From assembly GCA_028690585.1 (NCBI GenBank), contig JAQVAZ010000009.1:1-35958 (forward strand): a stretch of 35,958 bases of DNA. Reading direction: 5' to 3'. Shown in pieces: positions 1 through 8,653 of the stretch (position 1 is its first letter; every line of letters begins with the position of its first letter). Below the pieces are notes generated by a model. It was not told the origin of the DNA. It saw only the letters and a list, made by a program, of their open reading frames with translations, and searched no databases. A program made the translations under genes and the position numbers. Source of the DNA: Candidatus Altimarinota bacterium. GTDB taxonomy: Bacteria > Patescibacteriota > Gracilibacteria > JAHISY01.

Positions 1-1143
1 AATCCGAAAATGGAGGATTCCAAATCTGAATGGGTGGAAATCCAAAACTATGGAAATTCACTTGCAGATATCAGCGGTTACCAACTCACTGCTGGTAAAA
101 AAAATTACGAATTTCCAGCTGCTTCTACTATCCCAGCGGGTGGTTTTTTGTTGCTTCCGCGCAATCTCACACAGCTTTCTCTTGCCAATACTGCTGGAAA
201 AATTTCTCTCAATCTTCCAACAAAGAGGATTATCTCTCAGGTGAAATACGAAAAAACGAAAGAAAATGTTTCACTCGCCTGGAATGGGAAAGATTTTGTT
301 TTCACTTCGATCCTTACTCCTGGAGAAGAGAATCGGATTCTCACACCAATTTCCAAAAGTAAAAAATCTTCCAAAGCGAAAGTGGTTTACCGTAATGGAG
401 ATCTTTCCGAGGCAATCGTAATCTCGGAAATTCTTCCTAATCCATTGGGAAATGATTCAGCGGATGAGTGGATTGAAATTCAAAATACTGGAAAGAATTC
501 TATAAATCTCGGCAACTGGCAGCTTGATGATTCATCAGCTGGCAGTAAGCCCTTTCATATCCCTGATTCCATTACACTTCACTCAGGAGAATATCGAGTT
601 TTCCCACGCAACCTCACGAAGCTTGCGCTGAATAATTCTGGTAGCGAAGCTGCGCGCTTATTTGATTACCGCGGGAAGTTAGTAGCTTCCGTAGATTTCC
701 GTGATATCCCAGAGGGAGTTTCCTACTCACGCGATGATGATGGTGAATTCCGCGCCACGAAGATTCTTACTCCAAATCAAACCAATGCTTTCGATACAGA
801 GAAACTAAAAGGAAAGATTAGCTTTATCGGAGAAGATGGTTTCATTCTCAAAACTACGAGTGGTGAAAAATTCATTCTTTTCGGTAGCAGTAGTGAAGCT
901 TTACTCGCAAAAGCTTTATTCACCATCGGTGAAGAGTGGAAAGTTTTCGTAAATAATAATTCTAGTGAGGCAACTCTCAGTAGCTTCGAGATTCCGAAAA
1001 ATCTGTTGGAAGCTTCCATCCTAAACACACCAAAATTAGATTCTGGAATCCCTTGGCTATTCAGTAGTTTTTTTCTGCTAGCAGGATTCTTTCTCTCTCT
1101 GCGAATGTATCTACACAAGAGATTACTAGAAGAAAAAGTTTAG
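1..1143 (+). CDS. Lamin-tail-domain surface protein, C-terminal part (5' end outside window)
   Basis: The reading frame is open to base 1, and the first codons (NPK then MEDSKSEWVEIQN) match the interior of a lamin-tail domain. The ATG at 10 is therefore probably not the start and the gene begins upstream. Two lamin-tail (LTD) domains are visible, roughly residues 1-115 and 138-262 counted from the ATG at 10. Each has an E-W-(V/I)-E-I-Q-N core, and the second opens with SEILPNPLG. A short beta-rich segment follows (about 270-335). A single C-terminal membrane helix (about 348-368) with a basic end (MYLHKRLLEEKV) implies anchoring with the domains outside the cell. LTD proteins in CPR bacteria are secreted or surface proteins, sometimes linked to nucleases, but no nuclease is visible here. 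The stop TAG overlaps the stop of the converging gene at 1140. Confidence 0.85.
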   Translation, partial: NPKMEDSKSEWVEIQNYGNSLADISGYQLTAGKKNYEFPAASTIPAGGFLLLPRNLTQLSLANTAGKISLNLPTKRIISQVKYEKTKENVSLAWNGKDFVFTSILTPGEENRILTPISKSKKSSKAKVVYRNGDLSEAIVISEILPNPLGNDSADEWIEIQNTGKNSINLGNWQLDDSSAGSKPFHIPDSITLHSGEYRVFPRNLTKLALNNSGSEAARLFDYRGKLVASVDFRDIPEGVSYSRDDDGEFRATKILTPNQTNAFDTEKLKGKISFIGEDGFILKTTSGEKFILFGSSSEALLAKALFTIGEEWKVFVNNNSSEATLSSFEIPKNLLEASILNTPKLDSGIPWLFSSFFLLAGFFLSLRMYLHKRLLEEKV

Positions 1144-2051
1144 GAAATCTGCCAAACATTCTGGTGAGTTTCCGTATTTAGATTCAAGAAGATTTTTATC
1201 AGCAAAGCTTTTTGCGCGGCGAGACGATTTTCCGATTGATCGAAAACAGCGGATTGTGTGGAATCCATCACATCACTCGTGATTTCATTTCCACGATGCG
1301 CTGGTAAGCAATGCAAAACGATTGCATCCTTTTTCGCTTTATCAAGATTCTCGCGATTCAGTTGATAAGGGAGAAAGGCTGTAAACTTTTCAGCTTCTTC
1401 TTTTTTGTCCGTGTTGTTTCCCCAGATATCCGTGTAAACCACATCAGCATCTTGCAGTGCCGAATCAATATCTTCGGTTTGATTGATCTGGTTGTAGGGG
1501 AGGAAATATTTTTTCGGGCCAGCTAACACAAATTCAAATCCCATAATTTCTGAAGCGATTGCGAGAGAAAGTGCGATGTTATTTCCATTGCCGAGGAAAA
1601 CCATTTTGAAATCATTTAATCTTCCTAATCGCTCTTTGATCGTAAGTAAATCTGCGAGAATCTGGCAGGGATTTTCTCGATTAGTTAGGGCATTTATCAC
1701 TGGGCTGCTACTAGCTGAGGCGAATTTTTCTAGCGCAACATGATCACTGACACGCGCAACAATTGCATCAAAAAACCGACTCATACTGCGCGCTTGATCT
1801 TCGACACTTTCTCTTTCTCCCAGCCTTCCACTTTCAATCGCGCTGAAGTAAGAAACATTTCCACCCAACTCGTGGATTCCAGTTTCGAAACTGGCTTTGG
1901 TACGCAAACTTTCTTTTTCAAAAAGCAGCGCGATATTTTTCCCCTTCAAAATCTCCGAGGTAACTCGTTTTTTTTGCGTGTTGGCTACCTCGAGTAACTC
2001 GAGAATTTCATCACGACTGATATCCGCGATGGACAGAAAGTTCTTCTGCAT
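1140..2051 (-). CDS. argF: Ornithine carbamoyltransferase-like protein with altered substrate loop
   Basis: 303 residues, the usual length for an anabolic or catabolic ornithine carbamoyltransferase, which makes citrulline from carbamoyl phosphate and ornithine. Carbamoyl-phosphate motif S-L-R-T is at 48-51, R100 is conserved, the HPCQ motif reads NPCQ (127-130), and HCLPAHRG is at 247-254. Near the end, ENRLAAQKALL fits the family. The ornithine-binding loop, normally D-x-W-x-S-M-G, reads D208-I-W-G-N-N-T, so the SMG signature is missing. The GDGNN motif reads GNGNN (154-158). Family membership is clear, but ornithine as substrate is not certain; putrescine-type relatives also vary this loop. 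The ATG at 2051 sits exactly where transcription from the promoter at 2058-2086 should start, so the mRNA is probably leaderless. No other arginine-pathway gene is in the window. Confidence 0.85.
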   Translation of the reverse strand: MQKNFLSIADISRDEILELLEVANTQKKRVTSEILKGKNIALLFEKESLRTKASFETGIHELGGNVSYFSAIESGRLGERESVEDQARSMSRFFDAIVARVSDHVALEKFASASSSPVINALTNRENPCQILADLLTIKERLGRLNDFKMVFLGNGNNIALSLAIASEIMGFEFVLAGPKKYFLPYNQINQTEDIDSALQDADVVYTDIWGNNTDKKEEAEKFTAFLPYQLNRENLDKAKKDAIVLHCLPAHRGNEITSDVMDSTQSAVFDQSENRLAAQKALLIKIFLNLNTETHQNVWQIS

Positions 2052-2057
2052 CAGGAT

Positions 2058-2086
2058 ATTTTAGCAAAAAAGCCTTATTTTTACAA
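2058..2086 (-). promoter_or_regulatory. Promoter of the carbamoyltransferase gene (leaderless)
   Basis: On the minus strand, a -35 box TTGTAA (2081-2086) is followed by 17 nt and a -10 box TAAAAT (2058-2063). Seven bases further is the A of the ATG at 2051, so the predicted transcript has no leader. The -35 box lies in the loop of the terminator hairpin that ends mfd. Confidence 0.65.
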
Positions 2087-2098
2087 GTCTAAAAGGCT
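2066..2098 (-). terminator. Rho-independent terminator downstream of mfd
   Basis: Read on the minus strand, AGCCTT (2093-2098) pairs with AAGGCT (2071-2076) across an AT-rich loop, followed by a run of T (2066-2070). It begins ten bases after the mfd stop and overlaps the promoter of the next gene. Confidence 0.6.
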
Positions 2099-2107
2099 GT
2101 TTTGGGC

Positions 2108-5100
2108 TTATTTCTTGGGAGTTACCACATCGGAGCGATACTCCTTTTCGAGTGCTTCCAACCCTTCTTGGAGGCTGCCAATCCAATCTACACCCAGCTT
2201 TTCGATATCGATATGCAGCTTATCTCCACTGATTTGCCAGGCTGGATTTACCCCCAAAACACTCATAATATTGGCTGGTTTCACTTTTTCACCAAGCGTA
2301 AGGATAGCTTCGCGGCTGCGCGGCCCAGTTTTACCGACTTTTACACTAGTGACTCCTGCTCTTCTACAAGCCAATTTAAGCTTAATTACTTTCAAGAGAT
2401 TCACTACTTCAATCGGTGGATGGCCGTATTCCTCGATAATCTCCATTTTTTGCTCATTTAGCGCTTTCTCATCTTCCACTGAGGAAAGCTTCTGATACGC
2501 GCGGATTTTTTCCTTGGTATCGGAAATATAATTCACTGGAATGAAGGCTGAAATCGGGATTTCGAGTGTAACATCGGCTTTTGCCCCAGTTTTGCCTTTT
2601 GTCCCAGTATCGATTTTCTTGCCCGCTTTGATATCTTCCACTGCTTGATTTAGCATCCTCACGAAATGCGAAACTCCTACCACATTAATCGCGCCACTTT
2701 GGCTGGCGCCGAGAATATCGCCAGCGCCACGGATTTCCAAATCCTTCATCGCGATTTCAAATCCCGCGCCTAATTCACTCGCTTCCACAATCGCGCGTAA
2801 TCTTTTCTTTGCATCGGTTTTTAGGTGATTCGTATTGTATAAGAAAAATGCGTAGGCTTGAGTGCGACTCCTGCCAACTCTTCCTCTCAATTGATACAAC
2901 TGAGATAAGCCAAAGTTCTCCGCATCATTCACAATCAGCGTATTTGCATTCGGCAGATCGATTCCATTCTCAATAATCGCGCTACTCACCAACACATCAT
3001 ATTTTCCATCTTTGAAATCAAAGATGCGGTTTTCCAAATCATCTGATTTCAGCTGCCCGTGAGTTACCACGAAGCGCGCTTCTGGAATCAAGCTTCTGAG
3101 TTTCTCCGCGATTCCTTCAATCGTAGCTACGCGGTTATGCAGGAAATATACTTGACCTTTGCGTTTCAATTCTTCCAGAATCGCATCGCGAATTAGTTTC
3201 CAGCTGAAATGCCTAACCTCCGTAATTATCGGTAATCTACCAGGTGGGGGAGTAGTAATCGTGGTGATGTCACGCAGTTTATTTAGCGCCATATTCAAAG
3301 TGCGAGGAATCGGAGTCGCTGTCATCGTGAGAATATCTACTTGGCTGCGCAATTCCTTCAGCGTTTCTTTTTGCTTCACTCCAAAGCGCTGTTCTTCATC
3401 GATGATTACCAAACCCAAATCTTTAAACTTAATATCTGGTTGGAGGAGGCGGTGGGTGCCAATTACGATTTGAGTGCTTCCATCTGCGAGGCTCTCTAGA
3501 ATTTTTTTCTGCTGCGCGGCGGTTTTGAATCTACTCAACATTTCACAGCTCACATCGAATCCTTCCAAGCGTTTCTTGAAAGATTTGTAATGCTGGTCAG
3601 TGAGGATGGTGATAGGAGAAATAAAAGCGACTTGCTTGCCAGCCATCGCGGCTTTGAAGGCTGCGCGCAAAGCTACCTCCGTTTTTCCAAATCCTACATC
3701 TCCACAAACCAATCTATCCATTGGCCTTTTATTTTCCATATCGCTTTTCACATCTTCGATAGCGCGGAGTTGCCCGGGAGTTTCTTCATACGGAAATTTG
3801 TTTTCAAACTCTTGCTGGCGTTTCCCATCTTCACCAAAATCTACTCCTACTGCTGCAGCGCGGGCAGCATAGAGTGCAAGTAATTCCTTCGCGATTTGCT
3901 CGGTTTCCGCGGCTACGCGTTTTTGCACTGTAACCCATTCGCTACTGCCGAGGCGCGTTAATCTTGGAGGCGCATCACCCGTGCCAATAAAACGATTTAC
4001 TTTATCCGCCTGATCGATAGGCACGAAAAGCTTATCGCCCATCGCATAATCGATTCTCAGATATTCGCGCGTAATCTCATCCACAGTTTTTTGCTCGATG
4101 CCGCGGAAAATCCCGATGCCGTGATCGAGATGCACCACATAATCTCCACCGCGCAAACTCGTGATGAAATCGAGATAAACCTTTTGCTCACTTACGCTTT
4201 TTCCGCTGCGCTGGAAGCCAAAAATTTCTCTATCCGTCAAAACTGCGATTTTCAATTCAGGATTCTGGAAAGCTTGCGGAGAGAATTCCTCCTCACCCAA
4301 ATCCACGATAGTTACTCCTTCTTTCCCTTCCAAGCCTTCGCGGAAAATGAAGTTATGCTCATTCAAAATATTCTTCAGCTCCACTCCTTGCTTCGTGAGA
4401 ATCAAAACTTTCCAGCCTCTTTCTTTCTTGCTGCGCAAATCATCGAGTAAATCGCGCGGAGTTACATATTTCAACACTGAGAGAAAACGCAGATGCGCGA
4501 AATCACTACCTTCCTCGGGGAAGCTTGTGAAAAGCACTTTCTGAATCGCAGGATTTCTACCTAGCCACTCCGCGATTTCTGGCAAACTCTCACCATCTAG
4601 CCCGAGGCTTTCCGCGTTGCCGTTTTCTTCTACGATGATTTCATCTGCGATGATAATCGCTTTATCTGGCAGTGTAGCAATCAAATCAATCGTTTCGTAT
4701 TCGCTACTGATGGGTAGTAATTTCACCTGCGCGATTTCCTCTTTTCCGCGAATAATTTTCTCAATCTTTTCTCCATCGAGATCTAGTTTCACCAATTCGC
4801 TACTTCCCATCGGGAAAATACTGATTACGCTGCCAGTTGCCCGATAAGTGCCAGGAATCAATTCTGTTTCGCTTTCCACATTTTCATAACCTCTCCCAAT
4901 CAAATCATTGAAGAATTCTGTGCGATTCAATTTACTCTGCGCTTCAATCACTAGTGCAGATCTTTCCATCATATCCAAATCTGGAAGCAAAACTTGCGCA
5001 TCGCGATAAGTAGTTATCACGATAGATTTTTCTTCCTGTAGCGCGAGTGCTTCCTCTACCAATCTCAATGTATGCGCGCGGGTTTCTTCATCACTTTGCT

Positions 5101-5350
5101 GCGCAGCAAAAAGCTTCACTGGGCGGGTTTGCCATTCGCGTAAATGCGCGGAAAGCGCATTCGCTTCACCGCTATCATTCACTACCCACACGATGAGTTG
5201 TTGCTTCGCACCAAAAAGCTTATCAATCAATAAACTCTTAGCCGAAAGATTTCCCGCGCCAGAAAAAGTGAGGGAATTTTTTTCAGATAACTCCTCCAAA
5301 GGTTGGAAGAGATTTTCTCCGAAAGCCGAACTAAACGGTCTGAGAATCAA
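2108..5350 (-). CDS. mfd: Transcription-repair coupling factor Mfd
   Basis: 1080 residues, slightly shorter than the E. coli protein (1148). This ATP-driven translocase removes RNA polymerase stalled at DNA lesions and recruits UvrA. The N-terminal 300 residues resemble the degenerate UvrB-like part. The RNA-polymerase-interacting CarD-like domain starts near 400 (GDYVVHLDHGIGIFRG). The RecG-like motor has Walker A GDVGFGKT (550-557), DEEQ (651-654), TATPIPRTL (677-685) and the motif VI region QLRGRVGRS (820-828). A C-terminal regulatory domain follows from about 940. The start is a TTG; an in-frame TAA lies nine bases upstream, so no earlier start is possible, and no Shine-Dalgarno is visible. 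It follows the small membrane-protein gene after 64 bases on the same strand. Confidence 0.96.
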   Translation of the reverse strand: MILRPFSSAFGENLFQPLEELSEKNSLTFSGAGNLSAKSLLIDKLFGAKQQLIVWVVNDSGEANALSAHLREWQTRPVKLFAAQQSDEETRAHTLRLVEEALALQEEKSIVITTYRDAQVLLPDLDMMERSALVIEAQSKLNRTEFFNDLIGRGYENVESETELIPGTYRATGSVISIFPMGSSELVKLDLDGEKIEKIIRGKEEIAQVKLLPISSEYETIDLIATLPDKAIIIADEIIVEENGNAESLGLDGESLPEIAEWLGRNPAIQKVLFTSFPEEGSDFAHLRFLSVLKYVTPRDLLDDLRSKKERGWKVLILTKQGVELKNILNEHNFIFREGLEGKEGVTIVDLGEEEFSPQAFQNPELKIAVLTDREIFGFQRSGKSVSEQKVYLDFITSLRGGDYVVHLDHGIGIFRGIEQKTVDEITREYLRIDYAMGDKLFVPIDQADKVNRFIGTGDAPPRLTRLGSSEWVTVQKRVAAETEQIAKELLALYAARAAAVGVDFGEDGKRQQEFENKFPYEETPGQLRAIEDVKSDMENKRPMDRLVCGDVGFGKTEVALRAAFKAAMAGKQVAFISPITILTDQHYKSFKKRLEGFDVSCEMLSRFKTAAQQKKILESLADGSTQIVIGTHRLLQPDIKFKDLGLVIIDEEQRFGVKQKETLKELRSQVDILTMTATPIPRTLNMALNKLRDITTITTPPPGRLPIITEVRHFSWKLIRDAILEELKRKGQVYFLHNRVATIEGIAEKLRSLIPEARFVVTHGQLKSDDLENRIFDFKDGKYDVLVSSAIIENGIDLPNANTLIVNDAENFGLSQLYQLRGRVGRSRTQAYAFFLYNTNHLKTDAKKRLRAIVEASELGAGFEIAMKDLEIRGAGDILGASQSGAINVVGVSHFVRMLNQAVEDIKAGKKIDTGTKGKTGAKADVTLEIPISAFIPVNYISDTKEKIRAYQKLSSVEDEKALNEQKMEIIEEYGHPPIEVVNLLKVIKLKLACRRAGVTSVKVGKTGPRSREAILTLGEKVKPANIMSVLGVNPAWQISGDKLHIDIEKLGVDWIGSLQEGLEALEKEYRSDVVTPKK

Positions 5351-5414
5351 AAAAATTTACTAAAAATCAAAACAAAAAAGTTTGCGCAACAGAGCTAACC
5401 TTTGCCGCGAGAGT

Positions 5415-5741
5415 TTAATGGGCGGCTTCCGCCTTGTCAAAAAGTTTTACTAACCACTCTACAAAATCAGAGAAAAGCGGAATACGATAATCTTTTCCGC
5501 CTGCGGTGTAGATGAAACCAGTCGCTGCCAGCGCTACGAAAATCAGTGAAATGATTCCACCAAAATCTGGAATCAAGAAGTAGGCAAGGAAAAGATAAAG
5601 CGTGAGGAAAATTCCTTGCAAGGCATGGAAAGCGATGAAGCTATTGCGATAGTGTTTCACAAAAATCAAAAATCCTATCAGCGGAATATAACCAGCAGAA
5701 GCGAGTTTCAAAGTTTCACGAGAGTGTTTGTTGGTAGTCAA
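5415..5741 (-). CDS. Small multi-pass membrane protein, DUF4870/Tic20-like
   Basis: 108 residues with three likely membrane helices (about 14-29, 40-57 and 61-80). The motif FHALQGIFLTLY after a basic stretch (KHYRNSF) is typical of DUF4870/Tic20-like small bacterial membrane proteins, whose function is unknown. The start is TTG at 5741, 11 bases after the stop of the upstream gene, so it is probably co-transcribed with the pilB cluster. No Shine-Dalgarno is visible. I judge it real because of its hydrophobic pattern and tight spacing; the family assignment is moderate. Confidence 0.7.
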   Translation of the reverse strand: MTTNKHSRETLKLASAGYIPLIGFLIFVKHYRNSFIAFHALQGIFLTLYLFLAYFLIPDFGGIISLIFVALAATGFIYTAGGKDYRIPLFSDFVEWLVKLFDKAEAAH

Positions 5742-5752
5742 AATGTTTGAGA

Positions 5753-6664
5753 TTAAAAACCAAGCTTGCTGGTAACTGAACTTTTTAGCGCATTGGTAGC
5801 GGTGCTTTGTAAGCCACTGAGATTACTTAGGCTACTGAGGTTTCCGATATTACTAAGGTTACTGATGTCACTAACCCCCATTTTGCTAGCTATTCCACTT
5901 AATCCACTCAAAGCAGAAATTCCACTAGGGAGGCTTACATTTGGAATTGATTGTTGAATGCCAGCGATATTACCGATTTGTGCAGATACTCCTGGGCAGG
6001 CAGTAGCTGCATCTACACCACCACTGGCTACATTTGGGCAGGCAGTATCTTTCAGTGTAGTTAATCTTTCGCCTAAGATTTTTTTCTGCGCATCAGTGAG
6101 ATTCATATCTTGCATTTGAAGCGGGAGTTTCAGATCAGTTATTTGTTTATTGGCGGTTGCTAGTTGCGCTGCTTCAGCTGTGCTTGGTAAAGAGTTGCCA
6201 CTAATATTTTTGAGTAGAGATAAATTATTTGCAGATACTTGATTTGTTGCTGCGCTAGCTGCTGCGGTAGCGGTTGTTTGAACATTCTTAGCAGTAGTAG
6301 ATAAATTGCCACTGATTTGCTGCTGAATAGCACTTAATTTCGCTGTTGCACTTTGCGCTGTTTGTGTTGCTGTAGTTGTGTTTGGTAAAGAGCCGCTAAT
6401 ACTTGTCGGTAGATTTAAGTTACTTGTAGATACTAATTTTGTTGCTGCGTTTTGGGCTGTTGTTGTAGCAGTTTTCGTTGCAGCTGCTTGCGCACTTGTA
6501 ACTGCATTCGTAATGCTAGAGGTTGGTATTGTTGTGGGAATAATACTTGCTTGCAGCTGGCTGCCTTCTGGCTGTTTCGCAAAGTTTTGCCCAATCACCA
6601 CTCCGATGAAGAGAAAGTAGGCGGAAGCGATTGCGAAAGCGTAAATCGGAAGTTTGTTATTCAT
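5753..6664 (-). CDS. Membrane-anchored Ala/Ser/Thr-rich repeat protein, unknown function
   Basis: Not recognised. From the ATG at 6664 the protein has 303 residues. An uncleaved-looking N-terminal helix (about 5-24, ending GVVIGQNFAKQ) is followed by a long low-complexity exterior region. This contains two imperfect repeats around NLSLLKNISG / NLNLPTSISG separated by TATQTAQSATAKL-type Ala/Thr stretches. Near the C-terminus a run of short N-L-S steps (SNLSNIGNLSSLSNLSGL) suggests a filamentous or beta-solenoid-like end. Two Cys-Pro motifs (ACPNV, ACPGV) lie near residue 210. An in-frame ATG at 6691 would add nine residues and overlap the upstream gene by 16 bases; I prefer 6664. It belongs to the run of genes behind pilB, which suggests a surface or pilus-linked role, but this is inference. 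Confidence 0.75.
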   Translation of the reverse strand: MNNKLPIYAFAIASAYFLFIGVVIGQNFAKQPEGSQLQASIIPTTIPTSSITNAVTSAQAAATKTATTTAQNAATKLVSTSNLNLPTSISGSLPNTTTATQTAQSATAKLSAIQQQISGNLSTTAKNVQTTATAAASAATNQVSANNLSLLKNISGNSLPSTAEAAQLATANKQITDLKLPLQMQDMNLTDAQKKILGERLTTLKDTACPNVASGGVDAATACPGVSAQIGNIAGIQQSIPNVSLPSGISALSGLSGIASKMGVSDISNLSNIGNLSSLSNLSGLQSTATNALKSSVTSKLGF

Positions 6665-6675
6665 AGTGAGTTTAT

Positions 6676-7998
6676 TTAGAAGCTGAAGCATTTAGCACCA
6701 GCCTTATCGATGCTGTTACAAAGTTGATTTTGGATAAGCGCATCGTTTGGGTAAGGTAATTCTTCTGCGCCTTTGGCGAAACCAGATCTAGGCGCATAAG
6801 GATCGAAATTATTTTGCGCAGCGAGATAAAGTAAGACTGCTTTCTTGAAATTCAAAGCAAGGAAATTCATTTTATTGAAATCATCTACGAGATTGAGAAT
6901 TCCATAAGAGAATAAACTGCCATCTGCAGATGCAGTGATTTCAGTTTTAGCTTGGTCCAAAACATCTTTCAAACCAGCTGATTCAGGTAAAGCTATCTCT
7001 ACAGTTTCTCCTTCGTCGGGAGTTATGTCGTTTGGTTGCTCGAAATAATCACTGCTATCGCCATCAGGCGCATCTCTCCACTTCAAAACATCAGGCGCGT
7101 CTGAGCCGCCAAAGAAAGCCTTTTTACTTTCTGGGATTGGTCCAGCGTTTTGATATGCCAAAAGTTGAATAATCTTATCTAACTGCTGTGATTGCTGGCC
7201 TTGCACTTGAGTTTGATTATTCGCTATAGCTTTATCGTTTTGCGCGAGAGTCATGCTTCTATCTGCGAGATTGTTGCTAGTTTGGGTGGAGAGGCTGGCG
7301 ATGGTTGCAGTGGTTTGTTGATCAGCTGCTTTTGCTGCTTCAACCGCGTTATCAATGGTTAATTTCACAGAGTTTTCAGTTTGAGTTAAATCATCTGCCG
7401 CTGTTTTAGAATCTGACATGGCATTTGTGAGAAATCTTCCACTGTTGTTTTCACCACTAGGTTCTTCTGCACTAACCACCTTCATATAAACATTTAAATC
7501 ATTACCAAGCATGCTTGCATATCCCGTATAATAAATCCTTTTGAAAGCACTATTATCTATGCAAAATTGTAGGTTTGCGTAGCGCTGCATTACCTCTAGC
7601 ACCAAAGCATCTCTGCGGCTGCTAACCATACCTGCATGCTCACGCAGTAAATCTCCAGCTCCAGGTAGGATTCCGTTGAAACTCTTTTCAAAAGAGCCAA
7701 GGAAAGCTTTGGCGCGATTATTCGCGCGGTTAGATTTACAAGTTTGCACTGCTGTAGAAATTTCCTCAGCTGTTTTTTCATCAGCAGCTGTTAAATTTTG
7801 GGTGGTTGGTGTTTCTACAATTCGGATGGTATCGCTATCTGTAACCTGACCAGCGAAATACTGAGGCGCGAGAGTTTCTCCGAGATTCAGAGTCAGTGCA
7901 ACCATCCCTACAATCAGGATGCTGGCTATTACCGCTCGATTAGTTTTCTCGGGGTTGGTAGTAACTTCACTCGCGAAATTTTTCAGGTAGTTAAGCAT
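6676..7998 (-). CDS. Large membrane-anchored protein in pilB cluster, unknown function
   Basis: Not recognised. 440 residues, with an N-terminal cytoplasmic stretch of about 21 residues and one membrane helix (about 22-41). A helical region with four scattered cysteines follows (to about 170). Residues about 190-290 are Gln/Asn/Ala/Thr-rich and probably coiled or extended, with an acidic linker around 310-345. The final compact segment ends KAGAKCFSF. The topology predicts most of the protein outside the membrane. It starts 14 bases after the LSQTG-anchored gene and overlaps or nearly touches the next gene, so all are likely translated from one mRNA that begins with pilB. It could be an assembly or minor component of a type IV filament, but there is no sequence motif to prove this. 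Confidence 0.78.
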   Translation of the reverse strand: MLNYLKNFASEVTTNPEKTNRAVIASILIVGMVALTLNLGETLAPQYFAGQVTDSDTIRIVETPTTQNLTAADEKTAEEISTAVQTCKSNRANNRAKAFLGSFEKSFNGILPGAGDLLREHAGMVSSRRDALVLEVMQRYANLQFCIDNSAFKRIYYTGYASMLGNDLNVYMKVVSAEEPSGENNSGRFLTNAMSDSKTAADDLTQTENSVKLTIDNAVEAAKAADQQTTATIASLSTQTSNNLADRSMTLAQNDKAIANNQTQVQGQQSQQLDKIIQLLAYQNAGPIPESKKAFFGGSDAPDVLKWRDAPDGDSSDYFEQPNDITPDEGETVEIALPESAGLKDVLDQAKTEITASADGSLFSYGILNLVDDFNKMNFLALNFKKAVLLYLAAQNNFDPYAPRSGFAKGAEELPYPNDALIQNQLCNSIDKAGAKCFSF

Positions 7999-8012
7999 TG
8001 CGTTTTTGAGTT

Positions 8013-8648
8013 TTATTGCCGAGGATAGCGAGTAACGAAACCGCGAAGCGAGTTTCGATTGCGAGCGACGCAGGTAACAAAAGGTGAATACCCTTTATTT
8101 TTGCGATAAGCTACGAAGCTTAGGATTAGCATCCCGATTACGATTGCGAGATTGGTTGTTTCTGGGCCAGTTTGGGATAATTCCACTTTGGCTTTCCCAG
8201 TGTTTCCACCTTTGAGATAACTGGCGTAAGAGAAAGAAGTAATTTGATTCGCCTCTGGGAGATAATCCAAGATTGGTTGCGCGATAATTACTGGAGTGGA
8301 TTCTGTGAAAGGATTGCTAATCACTCCACCATTGAAAGGTGGCACATTTGGATTTACTTTTCCTCCAGTGGTTTGAGTTGTGACAGTTGTGGTAGTGGTT
8401 GTAGTTGTTTCAAGCACGCCACCTTTGCCAGTTGTGTTTGCGGTAGTTGGGAGAGATTGAGTCGGTGTAGTTTCTGTTGTCTCGCGAATCGCTGCTTCAG
8501 GTGTGTTTGTATTCGTTTGCGTAGTTGTATCTCCAGAGATTGATTCGCGGCTGTAGATATCTTGCACTTGGTCTAGATCTGCAGCTTGCGCAGCTGCGAA
8601 GCTGAGAAGTAAGCAGGGGATTGCGAAAAGGATTTTGAATTTTGGCAT
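8013..8648 (-). CDS. Secreted Thr-rich protein with LSQTG-type C-terminal sorting signal
   Basis: From the ATG at 8648 the protein has 211 residues. It has a clear signal peptide (ILFAIPCLLLSFAAAQA, then ADLDQ), a Thr-rich linker with runs of T (about residues 30-95), a short domain (about 100-155), then LSQTGPE, a hydrophobic helix (NLAIVIGMLILSFVAY) and basic RKNKG. This tripartite end resembles sortase-type anchors (LxxTG, helix, positive tail). An unusual 24-residue extension follows the basic tail, encoded by a palindromic repeat (8036-8057). A longer reading from 8717 would overlap pilB by over 60 bases and hide the signal peptide, so I reject it. The start is 5 bases after the pilB stop. 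Function unknown; the context suggests a surface component tied to the pilus machinery. Confidence 0.78.
   Translation of the reverse strand: MPKFKILFAIPCLLLSFAAAQAADLDQVQDIYSRESISGDTTTQTNTNTPEAAIRETTETTPTQSLPTTANTTGKGGVLETTTTTTTTVTTQTTGGKVNPNVPPFNGGVISNPFTESTPVIIAQPILDYLPEANQITSFSYASYLKGGNTGKAKVELSQTGPETTNLAIVIGMLILSFVAYRKNKGYSPFVTCVARNRNSLRGFVTRYPRQ
8036..8057. repeat. Palindromic repeat inside the 3' end of a coding region
   Basis: CGAAAC and GTTTCG arms flank a CGC/GCG inner stem with loop GAA. One arm carries a single extra A. The hairpin lies in the last codons of the LSQTG-anchored gene and encodes part of its atypical tail. Confidence 0.6.
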
Positions 8649-8653
8649 AGTGT

